Positions 1-9,632 of a stretch of 64,000 bases of DNA are shown in pieces. A program made the position numbers and the translations under genes. Source of the stretch: Kitasatospora gansuensis (GTDB lineage: Bacteria > Actinomycetota > Actinomycetes > Streptomycetales > Streptomycetaceae); the NCBI RefSeq assembly GCF_014203705.1, contig NZ_JACHJR010000001.1:4092001-4156000 (forward strand), read 5' to 3'. Numbering within the stretch: position 1 is the stretch's first letter; every line of letters starts with the position of its first letter. Under the pieces are notes generated by a model that did not search any database, was not told where the DNA came from, and saw only the letters and a list, made by a program, of their open reading frames with translations.

Positions 1-1778
1 CCCAGCCTGGTGTAGTCGCCGGTGCGGGTGTCGATCAGCCGGATGTGGCTCCCGCCGGGGTACCGGGCGGCCTGGTAGCCGATGGTGACCGTCTTGGTGA
101 GCGAGCCGGTCTGGCCGTGGTTGTCCTTGGCGGTGACGGTGATCTTGTAGTCACCGGGCACGGCGTAGAGGTGCGGCTCCGTCAGGCTGTCGGTCGGAGC
201 GCTGCCGTCGCCGTAGTCGATGGTGTAGCCCGCGATCGGCCAGGCGGCCGTGGTCGCGCTGGGGTCGATCACGTAGGCGAGCGGGCGGAAGCAGCTGTCC
301 GGGGTGCTGACGGCGCAGTGCTTCGCCTCGAAGGAGACCTTGGGCACGCCCGGTTCGTTCACCGTGATCCGCTGCGGGCCGGTGAAGGTGACCGGGGCCG
401 CGTAGCCGGTGGTGACGGTCGCGGTGACCTCGAACCGGCCGCTCCGGGTGTAGCTGTGCTCGGCCTCGGGCTTGGTGCTCGCGACCGGTGCCGAGCCGTC
501 GCCGAAGTCGTAGAGGTAGTTCACCGTCTCCGGCCAGTTGGACTGGATCTCGACGGTGGCCTTGGTGGTGTACGGGTACGGGGCGGGCCCGGCCGGACCG
601 TCCGTCAGGCCGAGCGGCACCGTGCCGACCAGCTCGAACGCGCCGCGGTCGCGGGAGCTGCCGCCCGCTCCGGTGTTGGCCACCTGCGGGTCGTCGAGGG
701 CGGAGCGGCCGAACCGGTCGGTGGCCAGGATGCCCGGCGCGTTCGGGTCGGCGCTGTCGATCGCGGTGGAGCCCGGCTGAAGGGCCGTCAGCTCGTCGCC
801 CAGCTGGACCGAGTTCCGGTCGGTCAGGGCGTCGTGGCCGCCCTGTCCGGTGGCGGTGGTCAGCGCGGCGGGAGTGGGGTAGTCGGTGTCGGCCCAGCGG
901 TACGGAACCCCGGAGGGGCCCGGCAGCAGGTCGTTGTAACCGACGGTGGTGCCGGCCGTGGCGGTGGCCGCCACCTCCAGCACGGGGTCGTGCACCGGGC
1001 AGGAAGTGTCCTGCTGGGGCAGGGTGCCGATCACGTTGTTGTGTACGGCCGCACCGGCCGAGGCCCCCGCGAACCGGATCGTCGTCCCGCACTGCTGGGA
1101 GACGCTGTTGCCGGTCAGGGTGGTGTTCGGAGCGTCCTTCACCGAGATCAGCGGCAGGCCCCAGCCGAAGATCTGGTTCCCGGTGAAGGTGCTGCCCCGG
1201 ACGCCGTCCACCTGAACGGCAGTGCCCTGCCGGGGGCCCGACACCAGGCTCCGGCTGAGCGTCACGCCGCTGCCGGTGCCGGCGATCCGGACGGCGCCGT
1301 CCAGCGCCCCGTAGCTGGTCAGATTGAGGGTGTCGAGCCGGATGTCGGTCGAGTTCTCGATCAGCAGGGCGTTGTCGGTTGAGGTGATCGTGAAGTTCTC
1401 GATCGCCACGTCGTGCACGCCGGAGAGCTGCAGCCCGATGTCGCGGCCACTGATCGTCGCCGAGCTGCCCCCGTACAGGCCGGTGCGTTCGGTGGTGAAG
1501 GTGATCGGCTTGCCCGGCGCACCGGACCTGACGATCCGGGCCGGGTTGTAGGTTCCAGGGGTGACCTGGACGGTTTGCCCGGGCTCGACGATCAGCGCGG
1601 CTGCGGAGATCTGACAGAACGGCAGTTCCTTGCTGCCGACGCCCTGGTTGGAGCACGGGGCGCTGTTGCTGACGTAAAGGGTGGTGACCGGTTCGGCGGC
1701 GACGGCGGCGCTCGGCAGGCCGAGCCCCAGAAGGAGCGCGACGGAGCCGGCCAGGCCGGTGATTCTCTTGGTGGACAC
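1..1778 (-). CDS. Secreted beta-helix/PKD protein, 3' end outside window
   Basis: Open frame from a GTG at 1778 (after GGGGGAAG) to the left window edge, so the C-terminus is missing. 592 codons are visible. It begins with a signal peptide (STKRITGLAGSVALLLGLGL, then an Ala-rich cleavage region) and follows the same order as the neighbour at 1971-4772: parallel beta-helix region, two PKD-type domains with DFGDGSAP and DYGDGSAP motifs, and the start of an LDTR-type domain (IRLIDTRTG). The protein is therefore probably exported and surface-bound or released; ligand unknown. It looks like a tandem duplicate of the next gene, with its own similar promoter region. Function is inferred only from domain type (carbohydrate or adhesion role likely). 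Confidence 0.8.
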   Translation of the reverse strand, partial: MSTKRITGLAGSVALLLGLGLPSAAVAAEPVTTLYVSNSAPCSNQGVGSKELPFCQISAAALIVEPGQTVQVTPGTYNPARIVRSGAPGKPITFTTERTGLYGGSSATISGRDIGLQLSGVHDVAIENFTITSTDNALLIENSTDIRLDTLNLTSYGALDGAVRIAGTGSGVTLSRSLVSGPRQGTAVQVDGVRGSTFTGNQIFGWGLPLISVKDAPNTTLTGNSVSQQCGTTIRFAGASAGAAVHNNVIGTLPQQDTSCPVHDPVLEVAATATAGTTVGYNDLLPGPSGVPYRWADTDYPTPAALTTATGQGGHDALTDRNSVQLGDELTALQPGSTAIDSADPNAPGILATDRFGRSALDDPQVANTGAGGSSRDRGAFELVGTVPLGLTDGPAGPAPYPYTTKATVEIQSNWPETVNYLYDFGDGSAPVASTKPEAEHSYTRSGRFEVTATVTTGYAAPVTFTGPQRITVNEPGVPKVSFEAKHCAVSTPDSCFRPLAYVIDPSATTAAWPIAGYTIDYGDGSAPTDSLTEPHLYAVPGDYKITVTAKDNHGQTGSLTKTVTIGYQAARYPGGSHIRLIDTRTGDYTRL

Positions 1779-1836
1779 GGAGCTTTACTTCCCCCGGTTG
1801 TAGCTCGTCCCCAGCCCGTCGGCCAGGGCGCGAGAT

Positions 1837-1885
1837 GGTTCGAACGTAGGATCGTATCCTTGCCGATCCTGGTCGAACTGTCACG
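1837..1885 (-). promoter_or_regulatory. Upstream element shared with the paralogue at 4.8 kb
   Basis: The segment carries TTCGAA near 1838 and GGTCGAACTGTCACG at 1871-1885, as inverted TTCGA/TCGAA arms about 30 bp apart. The same arrangement lies before the next paralogue at 4831-4880, although the sequence between the arms has diverged. Probably a common promoter/operator; the regulator is unknown. Confidence 0.4.
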
Positions 1886-1920
1886 CTGATAGAGCGTCAG
1901 TCCTGGCCCCGTGAACGGAG

Positions 1921-1956
1921 TTGGGCCCGTACTCCGGTGTGGGAGTACGGGCCCAA
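1921..1956 (-). terminator. Hairpin terminator after the 1971-4772 gene
   Basis: A perfect 15-bp inverted repeat (TTGGGCCCGTACTCC with its complement) and a 6-nt loop sit just past the stop of the minus-strand gene. Confidence 0.75.
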
Positions 1957-1970
1957 GTGGGTTGTTGTGG

Positions 1971-4772
1971 TTACGGCTTGGAGAAGTAGCCGAACATGTC
2001 GACGACGGCGTCGGTGTCGCCGCTGCGGTTGTAGATGTCGAACTTGCCGTTGGTGCCGAGCGGGGTGGTCACGTGGTTGGCGACGATCCGGCCGGGCGGG
2101 AAGTTGACGTTGCTGGTGCCGGGGCGGGTGGTGCCGTCGCCCCAGAGGGTGAGGTAGCTGCCGGTGGTGGAGCGGGCGGCGGTCACGTTGAGGACCGCGC
2201 CGGTGGCTCCGGCGGGCAGCTTGGTGGCGACCGCGCGGGTCTCCTCGGGCTTGAGGGAACCGGCCGGGTCCTCCCGGGTGTCGGTCAGACGGACCGGCGG
2301 GACCGGGGTGAAGACGCTGCCGCTGCTGCTCGGGCTGTAGTAGCCGGAGATGTCGGCCACCACGTGCAGCGAACCGGCGCCGGTGCAGAACCAGATCATG
2401 CCCTCCGAGTCGGGAGCCGCGATCACCTGGTTGGCCACCGTCTCGCCCTTGGCGAAGTTGAGGTTCGAGGTGCCGGTGTAGCTGTTGATCGAGAGGTAGC
2501 CGGGCTGCTCGGGCTCGGTCACCGTCACGTTCAGCACCACGTCGGTGGCGTCGGCCGGTACGCCGGGCAGGGTGCGCGCGTTCAGCTTGGTCGGCGGGGT
2601 CGCCGAGGAGTAGCAGACCGACTTCAGCTTCCCGGCGTTCACGCCGGTGCCGTCCCGGGTGTCCACCACCCGACGGGGCGTCACCGGGTTGAAGTAGCTG
2701 CCGTAGTCGGGGTTGTACGCGCCGATCCGGTCCACCACGATGTCCACCGGCGCACCGGAGTTCCAGATCGCGACGGTGCCGTCCGGGCCGACCGGGACGG
2801 TGACCAGGTTCGGGACGATCGAGCCCTTGGTGTAGTTGATGTTCGAGCTGGCCGGCCGGGGCGTCCCGCCGGGGGCCACCGTGAGGAAGCCGTCGCCGGA
2901 GGGCAGTACGGCCGTCACGTTGAGCACGATGGCGTTGTCCCGCCAGCCGCCCCAACCACCCTGGCCGGCCCGGACGGTGACCTTCTCGCCCGAACCGACC
3001 TTGACGGGGGACACGCCGGTACGGGTGTCGAGGATCCGCTCCGGGCAGCAGCCGGTGAACCGGGCGGGCTGGTAGCCGATGGCGACCGTCTTGGTGAGCG
3101 AACCGGTCTGGCCGCCCTTGTCCTTGGCGGTGACGGTGATCTTGTAGTCACCCGGCGCGGCGTAGAGATGCGGTTCGGACAGGTTGCCGGTCGGGGCGCT
3201 GCCGTCGCCGTAGTCGACGGTGAAGCTGTCGAGCGGCCAGGGGGCGGTGGTCCCGGTGGTGTCGATCACGAAGGCCAGCGGGCGGTAGCAGCTGTCGGGG
3301 TAGGAGGCGGCGCAGTGCTTGGCCTCGAAGGCCACCTGGGGCAGACCGGGCTCGTTCACCACGACCGGCTGGAACGAGCTGATGGTGCTCGGCTTCCCGT
3401 CCGCGCCGCTGACGCCGGCGGTGATGGTGAACTTCCCGCTGCGGGTGTACGTGTGGTCGACCTTGGGCGTGGTGGAGGCCACCGGCGCCGAGCCGTCCCC
3501 GAAGTCGATCAGGTAGCTCAGCGGCTCCGTCCAGTTGGACTTGGCCCGGACCGTGACCGTGGTGGTGAGCGGGTACGGAGCCGGCCCCGGGTTGGCGAGC
3601 TGCATGGGGAGGGCCACTGCGCCGACCAGCTCGTAGGCCCCCCGGTCACGGAAGCTGCCGCCTGCTCCGGTGTTGGCCACCTGCGGGTGGTCGGCGGCGG
3701 AGCGGCCGAACCGGTCGGTGGCCAGGGCGCCGGGGGCGTTCGGGTCGGCGCTGTCGATCGCGGTGGAGCCCGGCTGAAGGGCCGTCAGCTCGTCGCCGAC
3801 CCGGACCGAGTTCAGGTCCGTCAGGGCGTCGTGGCCGCCCTGGCCGGTGGCCGCGGTCAGCTCGGCGGGAGTCCGGTAGTCGTGGTCGGCCCAGCGGTAG
3901 GGCGCCGCGTTGGGAGCCGGCAGCAGGTCGTTGTGACCGACGGTGGTACCGGTCGCGGCGGCCGCCTCGACCAGCACCGCCGGGTCCTGCTCCGGGCAGT
4001 TCGACGGCTCGGCGGCCGGCACGCCGATCACGTTGTTGTGCACGGCCGAGTTGGCCGAGGCCCCGGCGAGCCGGATGACGGTGCCGCACCGGAGCGACAG
4101 CGTGTTGCCGGTCAGCCTGCTGTTCGGGGCATCGCTGACCGAGATCAGCGGCGAGCCCCAGCCGGTGATCTGGTTCCCGGTGACCGTGCTGCCCCGGACC
4201 CCGCTCTCCACCTGGAGGGCGCGGCCCGGCTGCGCGGTGCGCACGATGCTCCGGCTCAGCGTCAGATCGCTGCTGGTGCCGGTGAGCCGGGCGGTCGGGG
4301 TGGTCACCTGGTCGGTGTCCAGGGTGAGCGTGTCGAGCCGGATCCGGTCCGAGTTCTCGACCAGGAGAGCGGTCCCGGTCGTGTTGACGGACAGGTTCTC
4401 GATCGCCACGTCGTGCGCCCCGGACACCTGGAGCCCGGTGCCGCTGTTGATCCACGCGATGGTGTCGCGCCACCGGTCGAGCCGGTCGCCGGTGAAGGTG
4501 ATCGGCCGCTCCGGCGTACCGGAGCGGGAGATCTTCACCGGGCCGTAGTAGCCCCTCGCGATCTTGACGGTCTGACCCGGCAGCACCACGGCGGCAGCGG
4601 CGGATATCTGACAGAACGGCAGTGCCTGGGCACCGGTGCCCTGGTCGGAGCAGGCCGCGCTGTTGTTGACGTAGAGCGTGTCGGCGGGTTCGGCGGCGGC
4701 CGTGGCCGGCAGGCCGAGGCCGAGAACGAGGGCGATGGAGCCGGTCAGGCCGGTGATTCTCTTGGTGCGCAC
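1971..4772 (-). CDS. Secreted beta-helix/PKD/LDTR-repeat protein
   Basis: 933 aa from a GTG at 4772. Signal peptide at residues 1-27 (ends TAAAEPAD). Residues ~30-380 look like a right-handed beta-helix: repeated short strands such as LQVSGAHDVAIENL and SDRIRLDTL. Two PKD-like domains follow at ~385-570 (DFGDGSAP, DYGDGSAP). Three ~120-aa C-terminal domains each start with (I/V/T)(L/V)DTR and end in a VDxxGYY/F motif. These last domains are common in actinobacterial exported proteins and probably form beta-sandwiches. Four Cys in the PKD region (KHC..SC, CC) may form disulfides. No catalytic residues were recognised, so a polysaccharide-binding or lyase-like role is inference. The gene is monocistronic with its own hairpin terminator. 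Confidence 0.85.
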   Translation of the reverse strand: MRTKRITGLTGSIALVLGLGLPATAAAEPADTLYVNNSAACSDQGTGAQALPFCQISAAAAVVLPGQTVKIARGYYGPVKISRSGTPERPITFTGDRLDRWRDTIAWINSGTGLQVSGAHDVAIENLSVNTTGTALLVENSDRIRLDTLTLDTDQVTTPTARLTGTSSDLTLSRSIVRTAQPGRALQVESGVRGSTVTGNQITGWGSPLISVSDAPNSRLTGNTLSLRCGTVIRLAGASANSAVHNNVIGVPAAEPSNCPEQDPAVLVEAAAATGTTVGHNDLLPAPNAAPYRWADHDYRTPAELTAATGQGGHDALTDLNSVRVGDELTALQPGSTAIDSADPNAPGALATDRFGRSAADHPQVANTGAGGSFRDRGAYELVGAVALPMQLANPGPAPYPLTTTVTVRAKSNWTEPLSYLIDFGDGSAPVASTTPKVDHTYTRSGKFTITAGVSGADGKPSTISSFQPVVVNEPGLPQVAFEAKHCAASYPDSCYRPLAFVIDTTGTTAPWPLDSFTVDYGDGSAPTGNLSEPHLYAAPGDYKITVTAKDKGGQTGSLTKTVAIGYQPARFTGCCPERILDTRTGVSPVKVGSGEKVTVRAGQGGWGGWRDNAIVLNVTAVLPSGDGFLTVAPGGTPRPASSNINYTKGSIVPNLVTVPVGPDGTVAIWNSGAPVDIVVDRIGAYNPDYGSYFNPVTPRRVVDTRDGTGVNAGKLKSVCYSSATPPTKLNARTLPGVPADATDVVLNVTVTEPEQPGYLSINSYTGTSNLNFAKGETVANQVIAAPDSEGMIWFCTGAGSLHVVADISGYYSPSSSGSVFTPVPPVRLTDTREDPAGSLKPEETRAVATKLPAGATGAVLNVTAARSTTGSYLTLWGDGTTRPGTSNVNFPPGRIVANHVTTPLGTNGKFDIYNRSGDTDAVVDMFGYFSKP

Positions 4773-4830
4773 GGAGCTGGGGATCCCCCGGGTGATGCTC
4801 GACAGCCGGCCCGTCGGCCAGGTCGAGAGA

Positions 4831-4880
4831 CAGTTCGAAAGTAGATCCGCATCATCGCGGATCCGGCTCGAACTGTCACG
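4831..4880 (-). promoter_or_regulatory. Inverted CAGTTCGA/TCGAACTG element upstream of the paralogue
   Basis: CAGTTCGA at 4831-4838 and TCGAACTG at 4868-4875 form an 8-bp inverted repeat with 29 bp between the arms. The layout matches 1837-1885, supporting shared control of the two tandem paralogues. Confidence 0.4.
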
Positions 4881-4892
4881 CCGTCACCCGGG

Positions 4893-5954
4893 CTACGCCA
4901 CCCCGCGCCCGAAGGCCCGTCGGTACGCGGTCGGCGAGGTCCGCATGGTGCGTCCGAAGTGGTGCCGGAAGGTGGCGGCCGACTCGAAGCCGACCGCCGT
5001 CGCGATCTCCTCCACGGTGCCGTCGGGGGTCTCCAGCAGCGGGAGGCTGGCGGCGATCCGCTGGGTGATCACCCAGCGCATCGGGCTGGTGCCGTTGCGG
5101 GCGGTGAAGTGCCGCAGGTACGAGCGGTCGGACATCCGGGCCGCGCGGGCGAGTTGGGTGATGGTGAGCGGGGTGGACAGGTGGTCCAGGGCCCACTGCA
5201 TCGAGCGGCCGATGCCGTCGTCCTCCTCCTTGACCGGGCGGACGGCGGCCTCGATGAACTGGGCCTGGCCACCGGCCCGGTGCGGCGGGACGACGAAGCG
5301 GCGGGCCACCGTGTTGGCGACCTTGGCGCCGTGGTCGCTGCGGACCAGGTGCAGACAGAGGTCGATGCCCGCGGCGCTGCCCGCGCTGGTCAGCACCGAG
5401 CCGTGGTCGACGTACAGCACGTCGGGGTTGACCTTGACCAACGGGTAGCGCTGCTGGAGGAGTTCGGCGTACCGCCAGTGCGTGGTGGCCTCCCGGCCGT
5501 CCAGCAGACCGGCCGCGGCGAGGGCGAAGGCGCCGGAGCAGATCGAGACGATCCGGGCGCCGCGCTCGTGCGCCGTGCGCAGGGCGGCTACCAGGCCGGG
5601 GGAGACCTCGCCGCTGAAGGTGTTCGGGACGGCGACCACGATCACGGTGTCGGCGGCGGCCAGTTCGTCCAGACCGTGGTGGGCGGTGATCGAGAAGCCG
5701 CCGACCGCGGTCAGCGGGGTGCCCGGCCGGTCGGCGCAGACCTTCAGGCCGTACCACGGGGTGGCCAGCAGGCCGGTCAGCTCGGGCCGGGCCAGCGCGA
5801 ACACCTCGACCACCACGCCGAGTTCGAACGGGGCCATGCCGTCGAAGGCGTACACCGCGATGGTGTGCACCGGCTCGGGGCGGGGGCCGATGCTGACGGC
5901 GACAGGGGCGGAGACGGGCGCGGCGACGGGGTGGGCGGGCGGCTGGGCGGCCAT
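4893..5954 (-). CDS. GlxA-family AraC-type transcriptional regulator
   Basis: 353 aa from an ATG at 5954, preceded by AGGAG at suitable spacing; longer upstream starts lack a ribosome site. Residues ~30-215 are a DJ-1/PfpI-like (GATase1) sensor domain with the nucleophile-elbow motif SICSGAF. Residues ~240-350 are two AraC helix-turn-helix repeats (LTITQLARAARMSDRSYLRH and the typical FGRTMRTSPTAYRR end). Members of this family bind DNA and respond to small metabolites. It is divergent from the rhodanese gene across a ~130-bp promoter region, so that gene is the most likely direct target. Confidence 0.9.
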   Translation of the reverse strand: MAAQPPAHPVAAPVSAPVAVSIGPRPEPVHTIAVYAFDGMAPFELGVVVEVFALARPELTGLLATPWYGLKVCADRPGTPLTAVGGFSITAHHGLDELAAADTVIVVAVPNTFSGEVSPGLVAALRTAHERGARIVSICSGAFALAAAGLLDGREATTHWRYAELLQQRYPLVKVNPDVLYVDHGSVLTSAGSAAGIDLCLHLVRSDHGAKVANTVARRFVVPPHRAGGQAQFIEAAVRPVKEEDDGIGRSMQWALDHLSTPLTITQLARAARMSDRSYLRHFTARNGTSPMRWVITQRIAASLPLLETPDGTVEEIATAVGFESAATFRHHFGRTMRTSPTAYRRAFGRGVA

Positions 5955-6084
5955 CGGACACTCCTGGACGGGCTGGCGGGATCTTGGCGAGTGTAGTCGT
6001 GGACGCCACTGTCGGCGGCCGGTGCCCGGATCGCAGGATGGAGTCGCCAGCCAGCGAGCACAACCGACCGACCGGAGCCCGGAC

Positions 6085-6558
6085 ATGACCACTCTCACCG
6101 CCACCTCGCCCGTGACCGCGATCCCGGCCGTCTCGCCCGAGCGGGCGTTCGCCTTCTTCGCCGAGCGGCTCGGCTGCCAGGCCGACCCGGCGGACGTCTG
6201 GTACGCGATGCGGGACAGTCGTGAAAAGGGCACTGCGCAGGACTTCACCGTCATCGACGTCCGGGCCGAGGGCGCCCACCGCAAGACCCACCTGCCCGGC
6301 GCGATCAGCCTGCCGCTCGCCGAGATCACCGCCGAGCGGGTGGCCGAACTCCCGGCCGGGCTGCTGGTGGTGTACTGCTGGGGCCCCGCCTGCAACGGCT
6401 CCACCAAGGGCGCGATGAAGCTCGCCGCGCTCGGCCGCGAGGTCAAGGAGATGATCGGCGGCCTGGAGTACTGGATCCGGGAGGGCTGGCCGACCGAGGG
6501 CCGCCGCCCGGTCGACCCGAAGACCGCCACCCCGGCCGACCTCGGCCTGGTCTGCTGA
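6085..6558 (+). CDS. Rhodanese-like sulfurtransferase domain protein
   Basis: 157 aa, a single rhodanese domain. Visible motifs are FTVIDVR (first strand), the CDC25-like HLPGAISLP segment, and the active-site loop YCWGPACNG with a candidate catalytic Cys. Rhodaneses carry sulfane sulfur on this Cys; some act only in binding or signalling. The gene is divergent from the GlxA-type regulator and ends 5 bp from the convergent secreted-protein gene. Substrate unknown. Confidence 0.85.
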   Translation: MTTLTATSPVTAIPAVSPERAFAFFAERLGCQADPADVWYAMRDSREKGTAQDFTVIDVRAEGAHRKTHLPGAISLPLAEITAERVAELPAGLLVVYCWGPACNGSTKGAMKLAALGREVKEMIGGLEYWIREGWPTEGRRPVDPKTATPADLGLVC

Positions 6559-6563
6559 GCCGC

Positions 6564-9326
6564 CTACCGCTTGCCGAAGTACCCGAACAGGTCGACCACC
6601 GCGTGGGTGCGGCCGGCCACGTTGTACAGCCGGGCCCGGCCCTCGGGGCCGAGCGGGACGGTCGCGTGGTTGGGCACGGTCTGACCGGCCGTGAAGTTCA
6701 GGTTCGAGGTGCCGGGGCGGCTGCCGCCGTCCGGGTACAGGGTGAAGTACCCCGCCTGGCCGGGCTCGGTCGCGGTCAGGTTGAGCACCGCGGCGGTGGC
6801 GTCCGCCGGCACGCCGTTACCGCCGCCGACCGGGACGACGGTGCTGGAGTCCGGACCCAGCGCGCCGCCGGGGCGGGTGTCCAGCAGCCGGGCCGGGGCG
6901 ACCGGGGTGAACAGCGAGCCGCCGCTCGGACCGTAGTAGCCGAACAGGTCGGCCACCACGTCGGTGCTGCCACCGGAGTTGAAGACCGTCACCCGGCCGT
7001 CCGCCCCGATCGGCACCAGGACCTGGTTGGCCACGGTCCGGCCGGGCGTGAAGTTCAGGCTGCTGGTGCCGGGCCGGGCGGTGCCGCTCGGGTAGGCGGT
7101 GAGGTATCCGGCCGAAGTGGGCCCGGTCGCGGTCAGGTTGAGCACGGCGGCGGTGGCGTCCGCCGGGACGCCGTGGGTGCCGCGCAGCTGGATCGAGGTG
7201 GTGCCGCCCGGTCCGACCGGCGCGCTCGTGCGGGTGTCCAGCAGCCGGGCGGGGGTGACCGGGTCGAAGCCGTCGCCGGTGCCGGCGCGGTAGTAGCCGA
7301 CGGCGTCGACCACCACGTGGGTGCCGTTGGCGGACGGGATGATCTCCACCTGGTCGGTGACGCCGACCGGCACGGTCACCAGGTTGGCGACCACCTGCCC
7401 GGCGGTGTAGTTGAGGTTCGAGGTGCCCGGCAGCGAGGTCTGACCGTCGGGCCGGACGGTCAGGTACCCGGGCTGCGAGCCGGCCACTGCGGTGACGTTG
7501 AGCACCACCGCCTCCGGCCGGACGCCGTCCGGCAGTTGAGGCAGCTTCACCTGCGTCTGCTCGCCGGCGTACAGGGCTGGGCCGGACTCCCGGGTGTCCG
7601 CGACCCGGGTCGGCGTGATCGGGACGTAGCCGGAGGCCGAGTAGGCGACCTGGAGCTGCTGGGTGCTGGTGGCCCGGCGGCCCGAGGAGTCGCTGCCGGT
7701 GACGGTGACCTGGTAGGTCCCCGGCCGGGCGTAGCTGTGCGCGGCCTCCGGGCCGCCGGTCCAGCGTGGGGTGCCGTCCCCGAAGTCGTACTCGAAACCG
7801 GTCAGCGGCCACGGGCTGGTGCTGCCGGTCGCGTCGAACTCGTAGGCCAGCGGCCCGCCGTAGTACTGCCGCGGCTTGACCGAGAGCTTCGCGACCAGAT
7901 CGCCCGGTGCCACCACGGTGACCCGCTCGGGGCGGGACGAGAGCGACCGGCCGGAGGCGGGGTCGGTGGCGGTGACGGTGACCTGATACGTCCCGGTGGC
8001 CGGGTAACTGTGCTGCACGGTGGGCTCGTTGGAGCGCACCGGGGCACTGCCGTCGCCGAAGTCGAAGCTGTACGAGGTCTCGCCCGGCCAGTTGCGCACC
8101 AGCTTGGCGGTGGCGGTCACCGGCAGCGGGGTGGGGCCGGTGGTCTGATCGACGCTCAGAGCGAGCGAGTCGATCGCCTGCAGCTCGATCGCCCCTCGGT
8201 CGTGGAAGCCGGTCGGGGAGTTGGGCCGCAGGGGGTTGTCGGCCCGGGGGTTGCCCAGCAGGTCGATATCCAACTGGCCCGGGGCCGAGGCGTCGGCCGA
8301 GTCCTGGGCAACCGAGTCGGCGGGCGTGGGCGAGCCGTAGCTGCTCCGGGACACCTTCGGGTCGTCGCCGAGGTCGTGCGCCCCCTGTCCGGTGGCGGCG
8401 GTCAGCTGCTCGGGGGTGGTGTGGTTCGTCCCGCCCCAGCGGTAACCGGCGCCGCCCATCAGCGGGTGGACCACGTTGTGGTCCACCGTGGTGCCGGGCA
8501 CCGACCCCTCGGACACCCGCAGTTGCACGTTGGCCGTGCAGTGGTCGGAGTCCGTGATGACGTTGTTCCGGACGGCCGTGCGGGGGGAACCGCCGACCAG
8601 GGCGACGCCGCCGGCGCAGTTCCCGATCAGGGTGTTGCTGGTGATCACGGTGTCGGGTGCGTCGGTGGCCACCACACCGCCACCCCGGTTGGCCACGATC
8701 ACGTTGGTGCTGACCACCGCGCCGGTGACCCCGGCGTCGACCGCGATGCCGTGGCTCTCGTTGTAGAGCACGTGGTTGCGGCGTACGACCGCCCCGGTGG
8801 TCGCGCCCGCCAGCCGGATCGCGGGGGTCGGGCCGAGCCGTCCGCTGTTGTCGGCCTGGTTTCGCTCGACCGTGACCCGCTGCGAGTTCTCCACCAGGAC
8901 GGCTTCGGAGCTGGTCCAGAAGCGGAAGCCACGGACCGTCACGTCGTGCACGCCGGAGAGCACGAACCCCCGGGGCCGCTGCTCGTTCCCGTACGTGGAG
9001 ATCTCGACGTCCGGCCACGTCGGCTGGTCCCAGCCCGTCGCCTGGATGACGATCGGCCGCCCCGGCTCGCCGGACTGCCGGACGGTCACCTGCTCCTGGT
9101 ACCCGCCCTCGTGCACCAGCACGGTCTGCCCCGCCCTGGCCGCGTCGGCCCCCGCCTGCACCGTGCAGAACGGTGCGGCGGCCGAGCCGGACCCGGCGTC
9201 CGAGCACTGCTTCGACCGCCGGTCGACGTGCAGCACGGTGACGTCCTCCGCCGCGACGGCGGGCAGGGCGGTGGCGGCCAGCACGGTGGCCACGGCGGCG
9301 GGCAGCACGAGGCGGCGCAGGTACAT
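6564..9326 (-). CDS. Secreted beta-helix/PKD/LDTR-repeat protein, third paralogue
   Basis: 920 aa from an ATG at 9326. N-terminal signal peptide (MYLRRLVLPAAVATVLAATA). Beta-helix repeats at ~50-370 (for example VTGAVVSTNVIVANRGGG), two PKD domains at ~385-560 (both with DFGDG), and three LDTR domains at ~575-920 (TRVADTR, ARLLDTR, ARLLDTR), each ending in VxDxxGYY/F. It has the same architecture as the two tandem paralogues at 1-4.8 kb but has diverged more and lacks their shared promoter element. Predicted exported structural or carbohydrate-active protein; no catalytic site identified. Confidence 0.85.
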   Translation of the reverse strand: MYLRRLVLPAAVATVLAATALPAVAAEDVTVLHVDRRSKQCSDAGSGSAAAPFCTVQAGADAARAGQTVLVHEGGYQEQVTVRQSGEPGRPIVIQATGWDQPTWPDVEISTYGNEQRPRGFVLSGVHDVTVRGFRFWTSSEAVLVENSQRVTVERNQADNSGRLGPTPAIRLAGATTGAVVRRNHVLYNESHGIAVDAGVTGAVVSTNVIVANRGGGVVATDAPDTVITSNTLIGNCAGGVALVGGSPRTAVRNNVITDSDHCTANVQLRVSEGSVPGTTVDHNVVHPLMGGAGYRWGGTNHTTPEQLTAATGQGAHDLGDDPKVSRSSYGSPTPADSVAQDSADASAPGQLDIDLLGNPRADNPLRPNSPTGFHDRGAIELQAIDSLALSVDQTTGPTPLPVTATAKLVRNWPGETSYSFDFGDGSAPVRSNEPTVQHSYPATGTYQVTVTATDPASGRSLSSRPERVTVVAPGDLVAKLSVKPRQYYGGPLAYEFDATGSTSPWPLTGFEYDFGDGTPRWTGGPEAAHSYARPGTYQVTVTGSDSSGRRATSTQQLQVAYSASGYVPITPTRVADTRESGPALYAGEQTQVKLPQLPDGVRPEAVVLNVTAVAGSQPGYLTVRPDGQTSLPGTSNLNYTAGQVVANLVTVPVGVTDQVEIIPSANGTHVVVDAVGYYRAGTGDGFDPVTPARLLDTRTSAPVGPGGTTSIQLRGTHGVPADATAAVLNLTATGPTSAGYLTAYPSGTARPGTSSLNFTPGRTVANQVLVPIGADGRVTVFNSGGSTDVVADLFGYYGPSGGSLFTPVAPARLLDTRPGGALGPDSSTVVPVGGGNGVPADATAAVLNLTATEPGQAGYFTLYPDGGSRPGTSNLNFTAGQTVPNHATVPLGPEGRARLYNVAGRTHAVVDLFGYFGKR

Positions 9327-9632
9327 CGGAGCATCCCCCGGGGAGTGGTTCTGGTCGAGCTCCGACGGAGCATCCCGAGCGTGTCACATGGTTCGTGGGC
9401 AGAGTGATGATCCGGCGGACTTGTGTGGGAAATGTGCGTGGATCGTTACGGCGGGGCCGGTGGGAAATCTCCGAACCGGCCTGCAACCTCCCCGGGGGAT
9501 GCACGTCTATCAGGTTGAGAGCGGCCCGGCCGACCGCGTGCAGGCACAATCACGCAGGCCACCGCAGGTGGTATCAGGTGATGACGTCGTACAGGCCCTG
9601 CCGAGCGACGTCCCGGGGGAGAGTGGAAGCAG
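9327..9632. other. Intergenic region between divergent genes
   Basis: Must hold the promoters of the secreted paralogue (minus) and the sigma-factor gene (plus). I see no clear hairpin, repeat or credible small ORF here. Confidence 0.5.

Noticed and set aside
45..1382. Long plus-strand open frames over the first secreted-protein genes
   Set aside because: They are shadows of minus-strand genes: no signal peptide, no ribosome site, Val/Gly/Arg-rich composition typical of antisense reading in high-GC DNA.
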